30,761 nt of DNA from Tepidimonas sp. (GCA_025054905.1 JANWZF010000066.1:1-30761); one strand, 5' to 3'. Positions 14,003 through 23,087 are shown, counted from the first letter of the stretch. A program made the numbers and translations. The notes: generated by a model from the sequence alone, not told the origin.

Positions 14003-16858
14003 TCAGACGGTGGCGGCGTCGGGCAGCAGCACATACAGGCCGATGACATCGGCAGGCAGCAGGGCGGTGACGTCCAGCGCACCGCGGGCGTCAGCGGCAT
14101 CCCGCACGCGTCGGTGGTCGGCCAGCAGTTGCGCAGCCTGCGCGCGGGCCAAGGCATCCAGTGCCGGCTGCCACGTGGGCAGGGCCTGCAGCGCGGCCTG
14201 AAGGTGGCGCTGGCGCACCGCAGCGGGCATGTTGCGGCTGGCGGGCTGGTGCAGCAGCGCGCGGGCCTGCGGCGCCGTCAAGAGCTGTGGCGTGCCATCC
14301 GCCGCCACGGCGACGGCCAGGGCCTGTTCGCACAGCATCAAGTGCGTGGCATGCGCGTGGCTGCGCGCCAGACGGTGACGCAGCCGCAGCAGCAGCACGG
14401 TGGTCTTGACGCTCACCCCGGTGACGAAGGCGGCCCCGCAGCGTACTGCGGCCGGCTCAACTTCATCCCCCTCGCCTTCCAGCGCCTGCTCCAGCACGTA
14501 GTCGGCCAAGGTGGCCACGATGGGGTGGGTGCGGTGCAGTTCGATGCAGCCTGGGGCGACCGGGGGTTGCAGGCTCACGCGCAGTGTGCCTTCCCAGCCC
14601 AGGGTGGCCAGCCTTTCACGCAGCGCCGGGGGCAGGCTCGTCAAATGCAGCTTGTGGTGCGCCGCGGCGCCGTGGCCGACGGGCTCCAGCTCGGCGCCAA
14701 GGCGTGCCATGACCAGCTGCACGAAGCGCGCGACGTCGTCCTGCCGGCCCAGGGCCTCGGCCACTTTGTCCCATTCGGGCAGCACGTCGGCAGGCCGCAG
14801 GCGGCGCTGAGCAAAGATGCTGCGGCTTTGCTTAGCCTTGTCGCGAGCGCTTTGCCAGGCGAGCTCCAGCTCGCGGCCTGCGGCATCGTCGGCGCCGAAA
14901 AAGTCCAGCGAACCTTGGCGCTGCAGCAGGCCCGCGCGCTGACCGCGCAGCAGCACCGCGTTCATCAGTGCCTGCTCGAGGCGCTGACCATCGTCGGGCA
15001 TCGGCACCAGCACGCCCAGTTCGCGGCGGATGCTTTCGGCCTTGCGCAGGATGACCTCCAGCACCGCGCCGTCGACGGGGTTGTTTTCGCCATAGAGCAT
15101 AGTGCAACGTACCTCGCGCGCACGCTGGCCGAACCGGTCCACGCGTCCCTCGCGCTGCTCGTGCCGAGTGGGATTCCAGCTCAGGTCGTAATGGACGACG
15201 GCATCGAAAAAGCTTTGCAGGTTGATGCCCTCGGCCAGGCAGTCGGTGGCCACGAGCACACGGCGATCGGCCTCGCCGAGGCGTTGCACGGCATCTTCGC
15301 GCTCGTCCGGGGTAAGGTCGCCGGTGACGGCCGCCACCTGGACCCCGCGCAGGTGCTCGCGCAGCGCCTCGGCCACATAGTGGGCGGTGGCGATGTAGCG
15401 GCAGAACACCACGGGGTGAAAGCCATCGGACACCAGTAGGCGCACGTGGCTCAGCAGGGCTTTCAGCTTGGGGTCATGGGTGGGGCCGTGCAGCGCTCGT
15501 GCGGCCTCGATGAGGACCTGCAGGCGCGCACCATCCTCGGTTTGCGCCGCGGGCTCCAAGTCGTCGGTGGAAAGGGCATCGTCGCGCCCGTCGAGGATAC
15601 GCTCGCTGGCTTGCTGCTCCAACTCCTCCCACGGCGCCGTGTCTCCATCCTGCCGTGCGCCGCCTTGCAGGCGGGTAGTGAGTGCCCGCACGGCCGCCGC
15701 CGGCGAGGACGAAATGCAGCGCAGCAGCGCCAGCGCCGCCCAGCCATTCATGCGCTGTTCACGCTGACCGCGGCCTTGAGCGCGCTCCACCAGTTCGCGC
15801 GCGTAGTCCAGCACGTCGTCGAACAGCCGGCCCCAGTCACCGCCAAGGCGGTAGGTCACCTCCGCAGAGCGGCGGTCGGGAAAAAGGGTGTTGTCATGCC
15901 ACTCGGCGATGTCGGGACGACGGCGCTGGACGAAGTGCTGGGCCAACGCCTCGCGCAGGGCGACGCGCCTGTCTGAGACGGCCTCGCGCAAGCTGGCGAA
16001 CTCGGATCTGAGCAGCCCCAGCAGGTTGTAGAAGGCTTCCTCGTCGCCGCTGTGCGGGGTGGCGGTCAGCAGCACCAGATGACGTTCGGGGTCATCGGCC
16101 AGCCCGTGCAGCAGCTGATAGCGCAGCTGACGCCCCTGTCCTCCATAGGTGCAGGTGTGCGCCTCGTCCACGATGACGAATTCCGGGCAGGTGCGCTGGA
16201 AGGCATCGCGGCGTCGGTCGGACTTGATGTAGTCCAAGCTGACGATGGTGTAAGGGTGCGCCTCGAAGAGCGAAACGCCGGGGGCCAGTTCACGCTCCAG
16301 CCGGTCGGCGGTGTGGCTGCGCACGACGACGGCATCGATGTGGAAGCGCTCGGCCAACTCGCGCTGCCACTGCTCGGTCAGGTGCGGGGGGCACAGCACG
16401 GCGAGCCGCCGGATGTCGCCACGATCCAGCAGTTCGCGTGCGATCAGGGCCGCTTCGATGGTCTTGCCGATCCCGACGTCGTCGGCGATCAGCAGCCGCA
16501 CCACTGGCATCTTGAGCGCCATCAACAGCGGGACAAGCTGGTAGGCCCGCGGCTGCACGGCGATGTGGCCGAAACTGCGCAGCGGGCCGGCGCCATGGCG
16601 CAGGCTCAGCATCAGCGCATCGAGCAGCAAGGCGCTGGCGGCGTGATCTCGTGCCTGGGCCGGGTCGGGCGGGGCGAAGCGGGCGGGCTGGGGCGGCTGC
16701 GGCTCCAGCGGGACGTAAAGGGTGGTCTCGTCCTCATCACTGCCGCCCAGAGGGCGTAGGTGCAGCTCGGCACCGCGGGAGGCTGGCATCACGATCCATT
16801 CCCGGCCGCGTGCGCGCACGAGCGAACCGGGCGGAAAGTCGAGGGTGTGGGTCGTCAT
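14003..16858 (-). CDS. drmD: SNF2-type helicase, DrmD-like
   Basis: 951 aa from ATG 16858, which overlaps the upstream stop by four bases (ATGA); an open frame extends to 16918, but the family starts at MTTHTLDFPPGSLVRARGRE. Domain order: small N-terminal beta region; ATPase lobe 1 with IADDVGIGKTIEAALIAREL (about 122-141), DEAH in FVIVDEAHTC (about 228) and LLTATPHSGDEEAF; then lobe 2 with VLVATDCLAEGINLQ and WNPTRHEQREGRVDRFGQRA (motif VI). The C-terminal third resembles the long tail of DISARM DrmD proteins. DrmD is the signature of class 1 DISARM, where it acts with an adenine methylase against phage DNA. All ATPase motifs are intact. Confidence 0.8.
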   Translation of the reverse strand: MTTHTLDFPPGSLVRARGREWIVMPASRGAELHLRPLGGSDEDETTLYVPLEPQPPQPARFAPPDPAQARDHAASALLLDALMLSLRHGAGPLRSFGHIAVQPRAYQLVPLLMALKMPVVRLLIADDVGIGKTIEAALIARELLDRGDIRRLAVLCPPHLTEQWQRELAERFHIDAVVVRSHTADRLERELAPGVSLFEAHPYTIVSLDYIKSDRRRDAFQRTCPEFVIVDEAHTCTYGGQGRQLRYQLLHGLADDPERHLVLLTATPHSGDEEAFYNLLGLLRSEFASLREAVSDRRVALREALAQHFVQRRRPDIAEWHDNTLFPDRRSAEVTYRLGGDWGRLFDDVLDYARELVERAQGRGQREQRMNGWAALALLRCISSSPAAAVRALTTRLQGGARQDGDTAPWEELEQQASERILDGRDDALSTDDLEPAAQTEDGARLQVLIEAARALHGPTHDPKLKALLSHVRLLVSDGFHPVVFCRYIATAHYVAEALREHLRGVQVAAVTGDLTPDEREDAVQRLGEADRRVLVATDCLAEGINLQSFFDAVVHYDLSWNPTRHEQREGRVDRFGQRAREVRCTMLYGENNPVDGAVLEVILRKAESIRRELGVLVPMPDDGQRLEQALMNAVLLRGQRAGLLQRQGSLDFFGADDAAGRELELAWQSARDKAKQSRSIFAQRRLRPADVLPEWDKVAEALGRQDDVARFVQLVMARLGAELEPVGHGAAAHHKLHLTSLPPALRERLATLGWEGTLRVSLQPPVAPGCIELHRTHPIVATLADYVLEQALEGEGDEVEPAAVRCGAAFVTGVSVKTTVLLLRLRHRLARSHAHATHLMLCEQALAVAVAADGTPQLLTAPQARALLHQPASRNMPAAVRQRHLQAALQALPTWQPALDALARAQAAQLLADHRRVRDAADARGALDVTALLPADVIGLYVLLPDAATV

Positions 16859-19800
16859 GTCGTGGAGGGGGTACCGGTGCCGAACAGGTCGGCATGTTGC
16901 GCGAAGATCGCGGGCCAAGTTGCCGGATCCTGCCCGAAGCGCACGACGAGGATACCCAGCGCTTCGAGCTGGTGGTTGATTCGCTGATCGTGCTGCTGTT
17001 GCGCGGGGTTTTGGTGGTGCGGACCGTCGATGTAAATCGCGACCTGCATGTCGTCGTAGTAGAAATCCGCGCGGGTTTGAGCGGCCGGAATGAGGTGCTG
17101 AACCCGGTCAGGCAACCGCAGGCCATGATCCACCACGTATTGCAGCCAGGCCTGCTCCAGGGTGCTGCCGGCTCCACGTTGCAGCTGCTGCTTGTGCTCG
17201 TCTGGGGTACGGCCCTGGGTGCCCATTTCGATCTGTGCCTGGGTCAGGCGCACGAGCAGTCGCAGCAACAGGCCCTGACCTGCCTGGTCCTTACGGTCGA
17301 TGTGCCCATGGTCGGGTTGGTTGTAGTAGGACAGCAGACAGCGGTAGCAACCTGCCTCGCAGTAAGGCTGCCCTTTGGCGTCGAGATCTTCCTGCAGGGC
17401 CTCGACCAGCCATTGGCTATGCCCCTCGGGCAGCCGGTAGTGCATGGCACGCAGCGCCTCCACGGCCACACGCGCCAGTGCCGCCGGTTCGGTGGCCAGG
17501 CGCGTCAGCACGCCGGCGCCGCCCTCGGCCGCCTCGAAGAACAGGATGGCACGCCGATGCTCGCGTGTGGGCAAGGGTTCGGCCATGAGTTCGCTTTCCT
17601 CGAGCTGGAACGCGGTCTCGATGCCGCGCTTGAGCGCGTATTGCAGGGTGATGAGGGTGGATGGCTGCAGCGAACCCAGCGCCTCGTGCGGGCGAACGAT
17701 GAGGATGTTGCGCCGATCCTCCACGTAGGGGACGATGCGTTGGGTAGGCGTGGTAGCCGCGGCGGTTTCCTGCGCGTCGGCATCCTCGCCTTCTGCGCCC
17801 TCTTCGCGCCAATAGCCGGTCAAGGGGTCGATGTTGAAGCCGCGGATGGCCTTGTTGGCACGCCTACGCCAGCCGAAGTTCATGCGCCAGACGGTGGCGC
17901 TGGGCGCGTACTGCAACTGCAGCAGCGGTCCCTGCTCATCGCGAACGATGCTCCGCACGACCTGCAGCCGTCCGTCCACCTCGGCAAACTGCAGCGTGGT
18001 CTGCATCTCGTAGCCTTGGCGGATGCGGTCTTCCTCGTTGGCCGTGATGCGCTCGACGCGCTTGGTGGAGACGTTTTCGATGCGGTAGAGCTCGCGGACT
18101 TCCGTTGCGGTGGATAGATCGGCTCCGCAGGAGACGCAGCGCTCGGTGTCGCGTTGGCTGCGGAAGTGGCCGTAGCCGCAAGTGGGACACAGCCGCGCTG
18201 TCTCCACAGCCAAGCGGGCGCCGGTGCTGACCTGATCTTCGGCCTGGATGGTGAGGATCGCCTTGACGACGCGGTACTGCGCACCTTCGTGGTAGATGAG
18301 GCTGTAGGGGCCAAACTCCGACAGTGCCAAAAAGCGCGGTCGTGACAAAAAGCTCTCGCGCGCCAACGCCCCCTTTTGCCCCGGCAGATACGCCAGCAAC
18401 GGCAGACGCGGAAAGTTGTAGCCCGGCAGAAACCCTTGGCTGGCCAGGTAGCGGTAGGTGTTGAAGTCGCTGTTGAGCGGGTTGTCGCCCGCCAACAGCA
18501 GGTCACGCTGGCGACGAGCCTCATTGTGGCGCTGCTGCGCTTCGCGCCGTTCGCGTTCGCTGGCCGCGGGGTTGTTTTCGATGGCGTGGTTGAGGGCGAT
18601 GGCGCGCTGGGTTGCGCGATACAGGTCACGCCAGCGCTGCAGCGCACGGTCCAGCATCGCGGCGGCCTGCTGGAATACTTGGTGCGCCCAAGTGTCATGG
18701 TACCAAGGCGCGCGCTCGGGCGTGAGCTCTCCGGCCAGCATCTTCAGCACGCGAAGGCCGCGCTGGTGCGCCGCTAGCGTGACCGACGGCTTGCCCAGGG
18801 CTTCCGCCAGCGCGGGCTCAAGCGGCATATCGGGATGGCTCAGGTCGAGCAGCTTGGCGATGCTGCTCTCAAGCTTTTGCCGGGTCTCGGCCAGCCAGAT
18901 CGCATGCAGGTGCGACTGGATCAGTTCGCGGTTGGCCAAGTCCAGCTGCGGCGGGCGAACCTGGCCGTGCACCATGCGCACCGGATCACGGAAGTAGTAT
19001 TGGTCGTGAGGCGACTGCGCGGCACAGTAGGTGACGACGAGGGCTGGCTGGCCAGCGCGACCGGCGCGGCCGCTGCGCTGCGCGTAGTTGGCGGGTGTCG
19101 GGGGCACATTGCGCAGGTAGACGGTGTTGAGGGTCGCGATGTCTACGCCCAGCTCCATTGTCGGGGAGCAGAAGAGTACCGGCAGGCGATCGAGCGCCTG
19201 CCCGGTGGCGGAGGCATGCGTCTGTCGGTCTTTGGGCGTGTAGCGAAAGCGTGCCTCGCGCTGCAGACGTACGTCCTGATCCACTTGGGCGGTGTGCTCG
19301 CGCGCCTCGCACTCCAGCAGCCAGTGCACCGGCTGCCCTAAACCTGCGGCGACGTTGGTGTACAGATCGCGAAAGAACCGATTGACCTTGCCATCGTCCA
19401 CTGCCTCCGGGCTAGCCAAGCGCCAGCGCAGCGCAGTTCCGTTGAGCTGCCAGCCCGGCACGCCCCATTCGGTGTCCAACCGCTGCACCAGCCCCCAGCG
19501 TTGGGCTGCCACGAGGATGGCGCCGATGACGGTGCCCCAGCTGCGGTCGTTGAGGTCGGCCGCCTGCGGGGCCGAGTCCCAGAAGCTCACTCGGCGCAAC
19601 GTGCGCGCCAGCCTAGAACGGGCGGTAGCCAGCAGCACGGCATCGTCCGGCCGCCGGGCTCGGCGCTGCGCCAGGTTTTGGGGGTGTCGCGTCAGCATGA
19701 CCCGGGAAGGCAGCAGCGCTTCGTCCTCCGCGAAGCCCCACGGCTGTTTGAGCAGTGAGTAGCCGCGCGAGCGCATTCCCTCCAGCTGGTTGGGGTCGAG

Positions 19801-22200
19801 GTGAAGCGAGGCAATGGCCAGTCCGCCGCGCATCGTATCGAGCACGGCACGCAGCGCCTTGGCACGTAGCTGCGGCGTAGCATCCCTCAGGAGCGCTGGA
19901 GCGTCATGCCATGCGTCCGGGTCAGCGGCGACATCCTCCAGATCCACGTAGTCGATGGTCAGCAGCTTGAGCTGCTCGAGATTCGGGTTGTTGAAGCGCC
20001 AGCCGTGACGCACGTCGCGCAAAGCACGGTAGGTCAGAATCTGCCTCATGAGCGCCTGGGCATCGCGGCGCTGTTGGCCCTTAGCCGTAGGCTGCTGGAG
20101 GTATTCGCTAAGCAACGCCGGATCGTCTCCGCCGAAACCGAGCGCGGCGAACACGCGGTCGCCCACGATGTCTTCGGTCAGCTCGTGCGAAGGTTCCTTC
20201 TGGAGTGCAGCCAGAAGCGCTGCACGCAGCAGCAGCACTTGGACGAAGTCGTTGAAGTGGCCGGCCTGCAGCGCCGCGTCCTGTCGGTTGTCGGTGAAGC
20301 CAAGCACCTTCTTGGCCTCCAGCGGCAGTTCGGTGTCGGCTTCGTGCAGGTAACGCAGCGCCGATAGCGTCAAAACCGTGGTGGCCGAGCTGCGCCCTTC
20401 GCCCGAAAGCGAGGTCAGCCGCACCGAGTCCTTGCTTGGGCCTTCGGTGGTGGTGCGGCAAACCAGACAGAACCGGAACTTGCCGGGCATGAACCAGGCT
20501 GCCAAGCCGTCGCCACCCTGGATGAGGCGTCCATCCGGCAGCACCCGCACCGGTTGGGGCACCACATGACGGTACGAGCGCCTGATGCGCCAACCGTCGG
20601 GGCCGCCTTCCTCCAGCCAAGTTTCGGGATAGGCGTCGGGATCGTTGGGGTTCCACAAGTCCCCGCTGAAGTCCGGCGCCAGAAAACCATGCTTGAGGTT
20701 GCTTTCGTCCTCTCGCTGGGGACGATCGTCGATGTCGCGTGGCTCAAACTGGGGATGGCCGTCGTCGGTCTCGGTCAGCCAGACGGGGTGGTATTCCTGT
20801 CCACACTCCCGGCAAAAATGGGTGGCGTAGTAGCGGCGGCTGCGCGCCTCGTCGCCGGTGACGAACTGCTGGCCATCCAGCGTGACATGCCGCTGCCCCG
20901 GCGGCTCCAGCGTGCTGAAGACTTTGCCGCCGCCCGAAATGAATTGGTGCAGCTTGAAGGCAAATAGGCTGCGGCCGTCCGCATCACGAACCTGGTGGGC
21001 CAGCAGCAGGAACTCCTGCAGGTAGCGACGACAAGTCGGCTGGGGCTGGCCGCTGTCGCAGCTGAGCCGCTCGGCCGCCTGCGCCAGAGTCAGAGGCTGG
21101 GCGCGCTGGGCCACGCCGTCCTCGTAAGCCAGTCCTAGGGTCAGCTCCACCCATACTGAAACAGGATGGGCTGCCAGGGCCTCGAACGTGGCCTGCTCCG
21201 GGACACCCTGCTGGATCGCTTCGGCCAAGCACGGGCGGATGGTCTCGAGCGTTTCGTGGGCGGGGGTGATGCGCTGCAGGGTTTCGCCGATGACATCGTC
21301 CTCGGTGAAAACTTGGCCGAAAAGGCGCTGGGCTACCTCGGCCACCACGCGTTGGCGCTGGCGCCGGTCACCGTCGGTGGCCATCGTGGCCGACGTCCCG
21401 ATGCAAATGAGAGAATCATCTCCTGCCAAAGCCTCGCGCACCCGCCGCACCAGCAGTGCGACATCGGCACCTTGGCGGCCGCGGTAGGTGTGCAGCTCGT
21501 CCAGAACGAGAAAACGCAGACCACGGGCATTGCGCATGACCATCTTCGCGTCCTCTTGCTGCTTGGTCATCAGCAGCTCGAGCATCATGAAGTTGGTCAA
21601 CAGAATGTCCGGCGGGTTGGCGGCTAAACGTTCACGCTCGGCCTGATCCTCCTGTCCGGTGAAACGGCCGAAGGTGACCGCCTGCCGGGCGGGATCGGCC
21701 CCCAGAAACTTGGCCAGCTCCTCCAGCTGCGAGTTCGCGAGGGCGTTCATCGGATAAACGATGATGGCGCGCGTGCCGGGCGCCGCGCCCTGCTGGCGCA
21801 GCCGCAGGCAATGATCGACGATCGGGATGATGTACGTGAGCGACTTGCCCGATCCCGTGCCGCTGGTGACGATGTAGCCCCGCCCCTGGCGGGCCGCCTG
21901 GATGGCTTGCACCTGGTGCCTGTGCAGCCGCAGAGGCGTGCCGGCGCTGGTGGCGCTTTTGCCGATTCGGAAGATTTCCGCACAGGCGGGGTGCAGCAGC
22001 CCCTGCGCCACGAGTGCATCCACGCTGCCGCCGTTTTCGAAGGTCGGGTTGACCTGGATGAGCGACTCCGGCCAGAAGCGCTGACTCTCGTACTCCGCAT
22101 CGATGGTCGCGCGCAAGTCGTCGGCCTTGATGGTGGTGAAGCTGCGCGTGAAACGCTGGTAGTCCTGGATCAGTCGCTGCCGAAATTCGAAGACGTTCAT
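16855..22200 (-). CDS. Giant DEAD/DEAH helicase with DUF1998 and C-terminal nuclease-like domain
   Basis: 1781 aa. Walker A SGTGSGKS (113-120), DEAH-type box LDELHTYRG (about 232-240), SAT in ICIGTSATMA. The second lobe has VLGFTDNRQDAALQAGHF, LFCSPTMELGVDIATLNTVY and YAQRSGRAGRAGQPALVV (about 1035-1050). A Cys cluster, CPTCGYGHF to CVSCGAD (about 1337-1360), and the DUF1998 region with FFEAAEGGAGVL and CEAGCYRCLLSYYNQPDHG (about 1615-1635) follow. The last 100 residues (TRADFYYDDMQVAIYIDG, HH, then a basic helix and GILVVRFG) look like a DUF559/Vsr-type nuclease fold. Relatives are DruE and MrfA helicases, and DrmA+DrmB taken together. It probably translocates on foreign DNA and may cut it. 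Ribosome site AGGAAG lies seven bases before the ATG. Second gene of the operon. Confidence 0.82.
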   Translation of the reverse strand: MNVFEFRQRLIQDYQRFTRSFTTIKADDLRATIDAEYESQRFWPESLIQVNPTFENGGSVDALVAQGLLHPACAEIFRIGKSATSAGTPLRLHRHQVQAIQAARQGRGYIVTSGTGSGKSLTYIIPIVDHCLRLRQQGAAPGTRAIIVYPMNALANSQLEELAKFLGADPARQAVTFGRFTGQEDQAERERLAANPPDILLTNFMMLELLMTKQQEDAKMVMRNARGLRFLVLDELHTYRGRQGADVALLVRRVREALAGDDSLICIGTSATMATDGDRRQRQRVVAEVAQRLFGQVFTEDDVIGETLQRITPAHETLETIRPCLAEAIQQGVPEQATFEALAAHPVSVWVELTLGLAYEDGVAQRAQPLTLAQAAERLSCDSGQPQPTCRRYLQEFLLLAHQVRDADGRSLFAFKLHQFISGGGKVFSTLEPPGQRHVTLDGQQFVTGDEARSRRYYATHFCRECGQEYHPVWLTETDDGHPQFEPRDIDDRPQREDESNLKHGFLAPDFSGDLWNPNDPDAYPETWLEEGGPDGWRIRRSYRHVVPQPVRVLPDGRLIQGGDGLAAWFMPGKFRFCLVCRTTTEGPSKDSVRLTSLSGEGRSSATTVLTLSALRYLHEADTELPLEAKKVLGFTDNRQDAALQAGHFNDFVQVLLLRAALLAALQKEPSHELTEDIVGDRVFAALGFGGDDPALLSEYLQQPTAKGQQRRDAQALMRQILTYRALRDVRHGWRFNNPNLEQLKLLTIDYVDLEDVAADPDAWHDAPALLRDATPQLRAKALRAVLDTMRGGLAIASLHLDPNQLEGMRSRGYSLLKQPWGFAEDEALLPSRVMLTRHPQNLAQRRARRPDDAVLLATARSRLARTLRRVSFWDSAPQAADLNDRSWGTVIGAILVAAQRWGLVQRLDTEWGVPGWQLNGTALRWRLASPEAVDDGKVNRFFRDLYTNVAAGLGQPVHWLLECEAREHTAQVDQDVRLQREARFRYTPKDRQTHASATGQALDRLPVLFCSPTMELGVDIATLNTVYLRNVPPTPANYAQRSGRAGRAGQPALVVTYCAAQSPHDQYYFRDPVRMVHGQVRPPQLDLANRELIQSHLHAIWLAETRQKLESSIAKLLDLSHPDMPLEPALAEALGKPSVTLAAHQRGLRVLKMLAGELTPERAPWYHDTWAHQVFQQAAAMLDRALQRWRDLYRATQRAIALNHAIENNPAASERERREAQQRHNEARRQRDLLLAGDNPLNSDFNTYRYLASQGFLPGYNFPRLPLLAYLPGQKGALARESFLSRPRFLALSEFGPYSLIYHEGAQYRVVKAILTIQAEDQVSTGARLAVETARLCPTCGYGHFRSQRDTERCVSCGADLSTATEVRELYRIENVSTKRVERITANEEDRIRQGYEMQTTLQFAEVDGRLQVVRSIVRDEQGPLLQLQYAPSATVWRMNFGWRRRANKAIRGFNIDPLTGYWREEGAEGEDADAQETAAATTPTQRIVPYVEDRRNILIVRPHEALGSLQPSTLITLQYALKRGIETAFQLEESELMAEPLPTREHRRAILFFEAAEGGAGVLTRLATEPAALARVAVEALRAMHYRLPEGHSQWLVEALQEDLDAKGQPYCEAGCYRCLLSYYNQPDHGHIDRKDQAGQGLLLRLLVRLTQAQIEMGTQGRTPDEHKQQLQRGAGSTLEQAWLQYVVDHGLRLPDRVQHLIPAAQTRADFYYDDMQVAIYIDGPHHQNPAQQQHDQRINHQLEALGILVVRFGQDPATWPAIFAQHADLFGTGTPSTT

Positions 22201-22238
22201 CGTCTGACTTCCTCATCAGGCCTTGGTCGTGCATGGAC

Positions 22239-22556
22239 TCAACCGCGTCGCCGCGACTGCAGCCCGAACATCACCCCCCAGACGCGCGCGTAGGCGTCGT
22301 GCAGATCATCGTCGGCGACGCTGGCCTTGAAATTGCCGTAATCCACCTCGCGCAGCCGCTGCGCGATGGTCTCGGCCACCACCTCGCGCGGCACCACCGC
22401 CCGGTAGCGGTAGTCGGTGTGCAGCGACTCGCGCACCGGGTAGCCCGGAAACACACGCTCGATGTCGCCCTTGCGCCGCGCGCGCACCAGCAAGCTGTCG
22501 GGCGGGCAGTCCTTGGCGACGATCGAAAGGAAGGCATCGTTGAGGCAGATCCACAT
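22239..22556 (-). CDS. Conserved 105-aa protein heading the defense operon
   Basis: Begins MWICLNDAFLSIVAKDCPPD and contains LLVRARRKGDIERVFPG, YRYRAVVPREVVAETIAQRL and YGNFKASVADDDLHDAYARV. I recognise it as a widespread small protein of unknown function, often near mobile or defense genes; I know of no assigned activity. Soluble, with mixed charge. ATG at 22556 has AGGAG five bases upstream. It ends 38 bases before the helicase start on the same strand, so it is very likely the first gene of that operon. Its leader abuts the relic carrying iteron module C, so the operon promoter must lie in or near 22557-22760. I found no convincing -35/-10 pair there. Confidence 0.75.
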   Translation of the reverse strand: MWICLNDAFLSIVAKDCPPDSLLVRARRKGDIERVFPGYPVRESLHTDYRYRAVVPREVVAETIAQRLREVDYGNFKASVADDDLHDAYARVWGVMFGLQSRRRG

Positions 22557-22569
22557 GGCGGCTCCTTGT

Positions 22570-22820
22570 GATGGTGGTTAGACAGCAGGCTCTTCACCCC
22601 GCCCACGGATCCGGCATCTTGCCACCGCAGCCCGCCAGGTGAACCGCCGATTCGCCAGTTTTCGCCAGCCGTTCGCCATGGTGTAAGCCTTGATTCTCAA
22701 AGGCTTTCGCCGGATTCGCCACTTTCGCCAGGGGTGGATGTGTGCAGCGATTCGCCAGCAGTGGCAAGCGAGCATGCGACCGGAGCGGCAGGCGACGATC
22801 TGATCGAGGTCAGGCTATGA
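22570..22820 (+). pseudogene. 3' end of a second DUF3987 gene (relic)
   Basis: On the plus strand an open frame reads FSPAVRHGVSLDSQRLSPDS then PLSPGVDVCSDSPAVASEHA and ends DDLIEVRL with TGA at 22818-22820. The intact DUF3987 protein ends with FSPAVRHAASLAPQGFSPDS then PLSPGVSVANHEPLADDDVE and VF. The two tails clearly share descent, and both stops are followed by a small gene (ATGA overlap here). Only the tail is left; the left limit near 22570 is approximate, where the defense operon begins on the other strand. This suggests that the operon was inserted into, or replaced, a second replication module. Confidence 0.65.
22651..22729 (+). repeat. Iteron module C: TTCGCC array with hairpin
   Basis: TTCGCC at 22651, 22661 and 22672 (10- and 11-bp steps). 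A perfect 7-bp hairpin follows, AAGCCTT (22685-22691) with AAGGCTT (22700-22706), then TTCGCC at 22706, 22715 and 22724 (9-bp period). One more copy is at 22751. Layout and orientation match module B; the hairpin loop sequence differs. Confidence 0.85.
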
Positions 22821-23087
22821 GGGCCAAGGCGCCTGCCAGTGAGCAAGAGTTGCTGCGCATGCAGCAGCGACTCGGGGCGGGCGAGCGCTGGGGGCTGAGT
22901 TGCTGAGCGAATACTGCAGGAAATTGCTGCCACCGGGCGGCTGATGAAGGCAGCGTTGGCTTCACCGCAGCCGCCAAGCGCTGAAACCATGACTATCGCC
23001 CTGAAAGGTATCGCCCTTTGGGCCGACGACCTCGGCAACGAGTTCGACGTCCTCGCCGAGCGGCTTGGCAGCCTTGAGCGAAGTTGA
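22817..23087 (+). pseudogene. Broken small gene downstream of the DUF3987 relic
   Basis: ATG 22817 overlaps the relic stop and reads MRAKAPASEQELLRMQQRLG to TGA at 22904-22906. A second frame, open from 22899, reads AERILQEIAATGRLMKAALA, then MTIALKGIALWADDLGNEFD and VLAERLGSLERS, to TGA at 23085-23087. Joined near 22900 they would make one helical protein of about 90 aa. Alternatively the second part is a separate gene of 47 aa (ATG 22944) or 32 aa (ATG 22989). Function unknown. A clear terminator follows at 23108, which supports a real gene here. Confidence 0.4.

Noticed and set aside
13109..15439. Long plus-strand open frame opposite the methylase and DrmD-like genes.
   Set aside because: Same reason: antisense of motif-rich SNF2 helicase and methylase coding sequence.
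16858..16918. Upstream extension of the DrmD-like protein.
   Set aside because: It would overlap the helicase gene by 64 bases; the ATG at 16858 overlaps the stop in the usual ATGA way and matches the expected family start.
22557..22760. Promoter of the defense operon on the minus strand (TTCACC with AAGATG at 17 bases).
   Set aside because: Both boxes are poor matches; no pair in this stretch is convincing.
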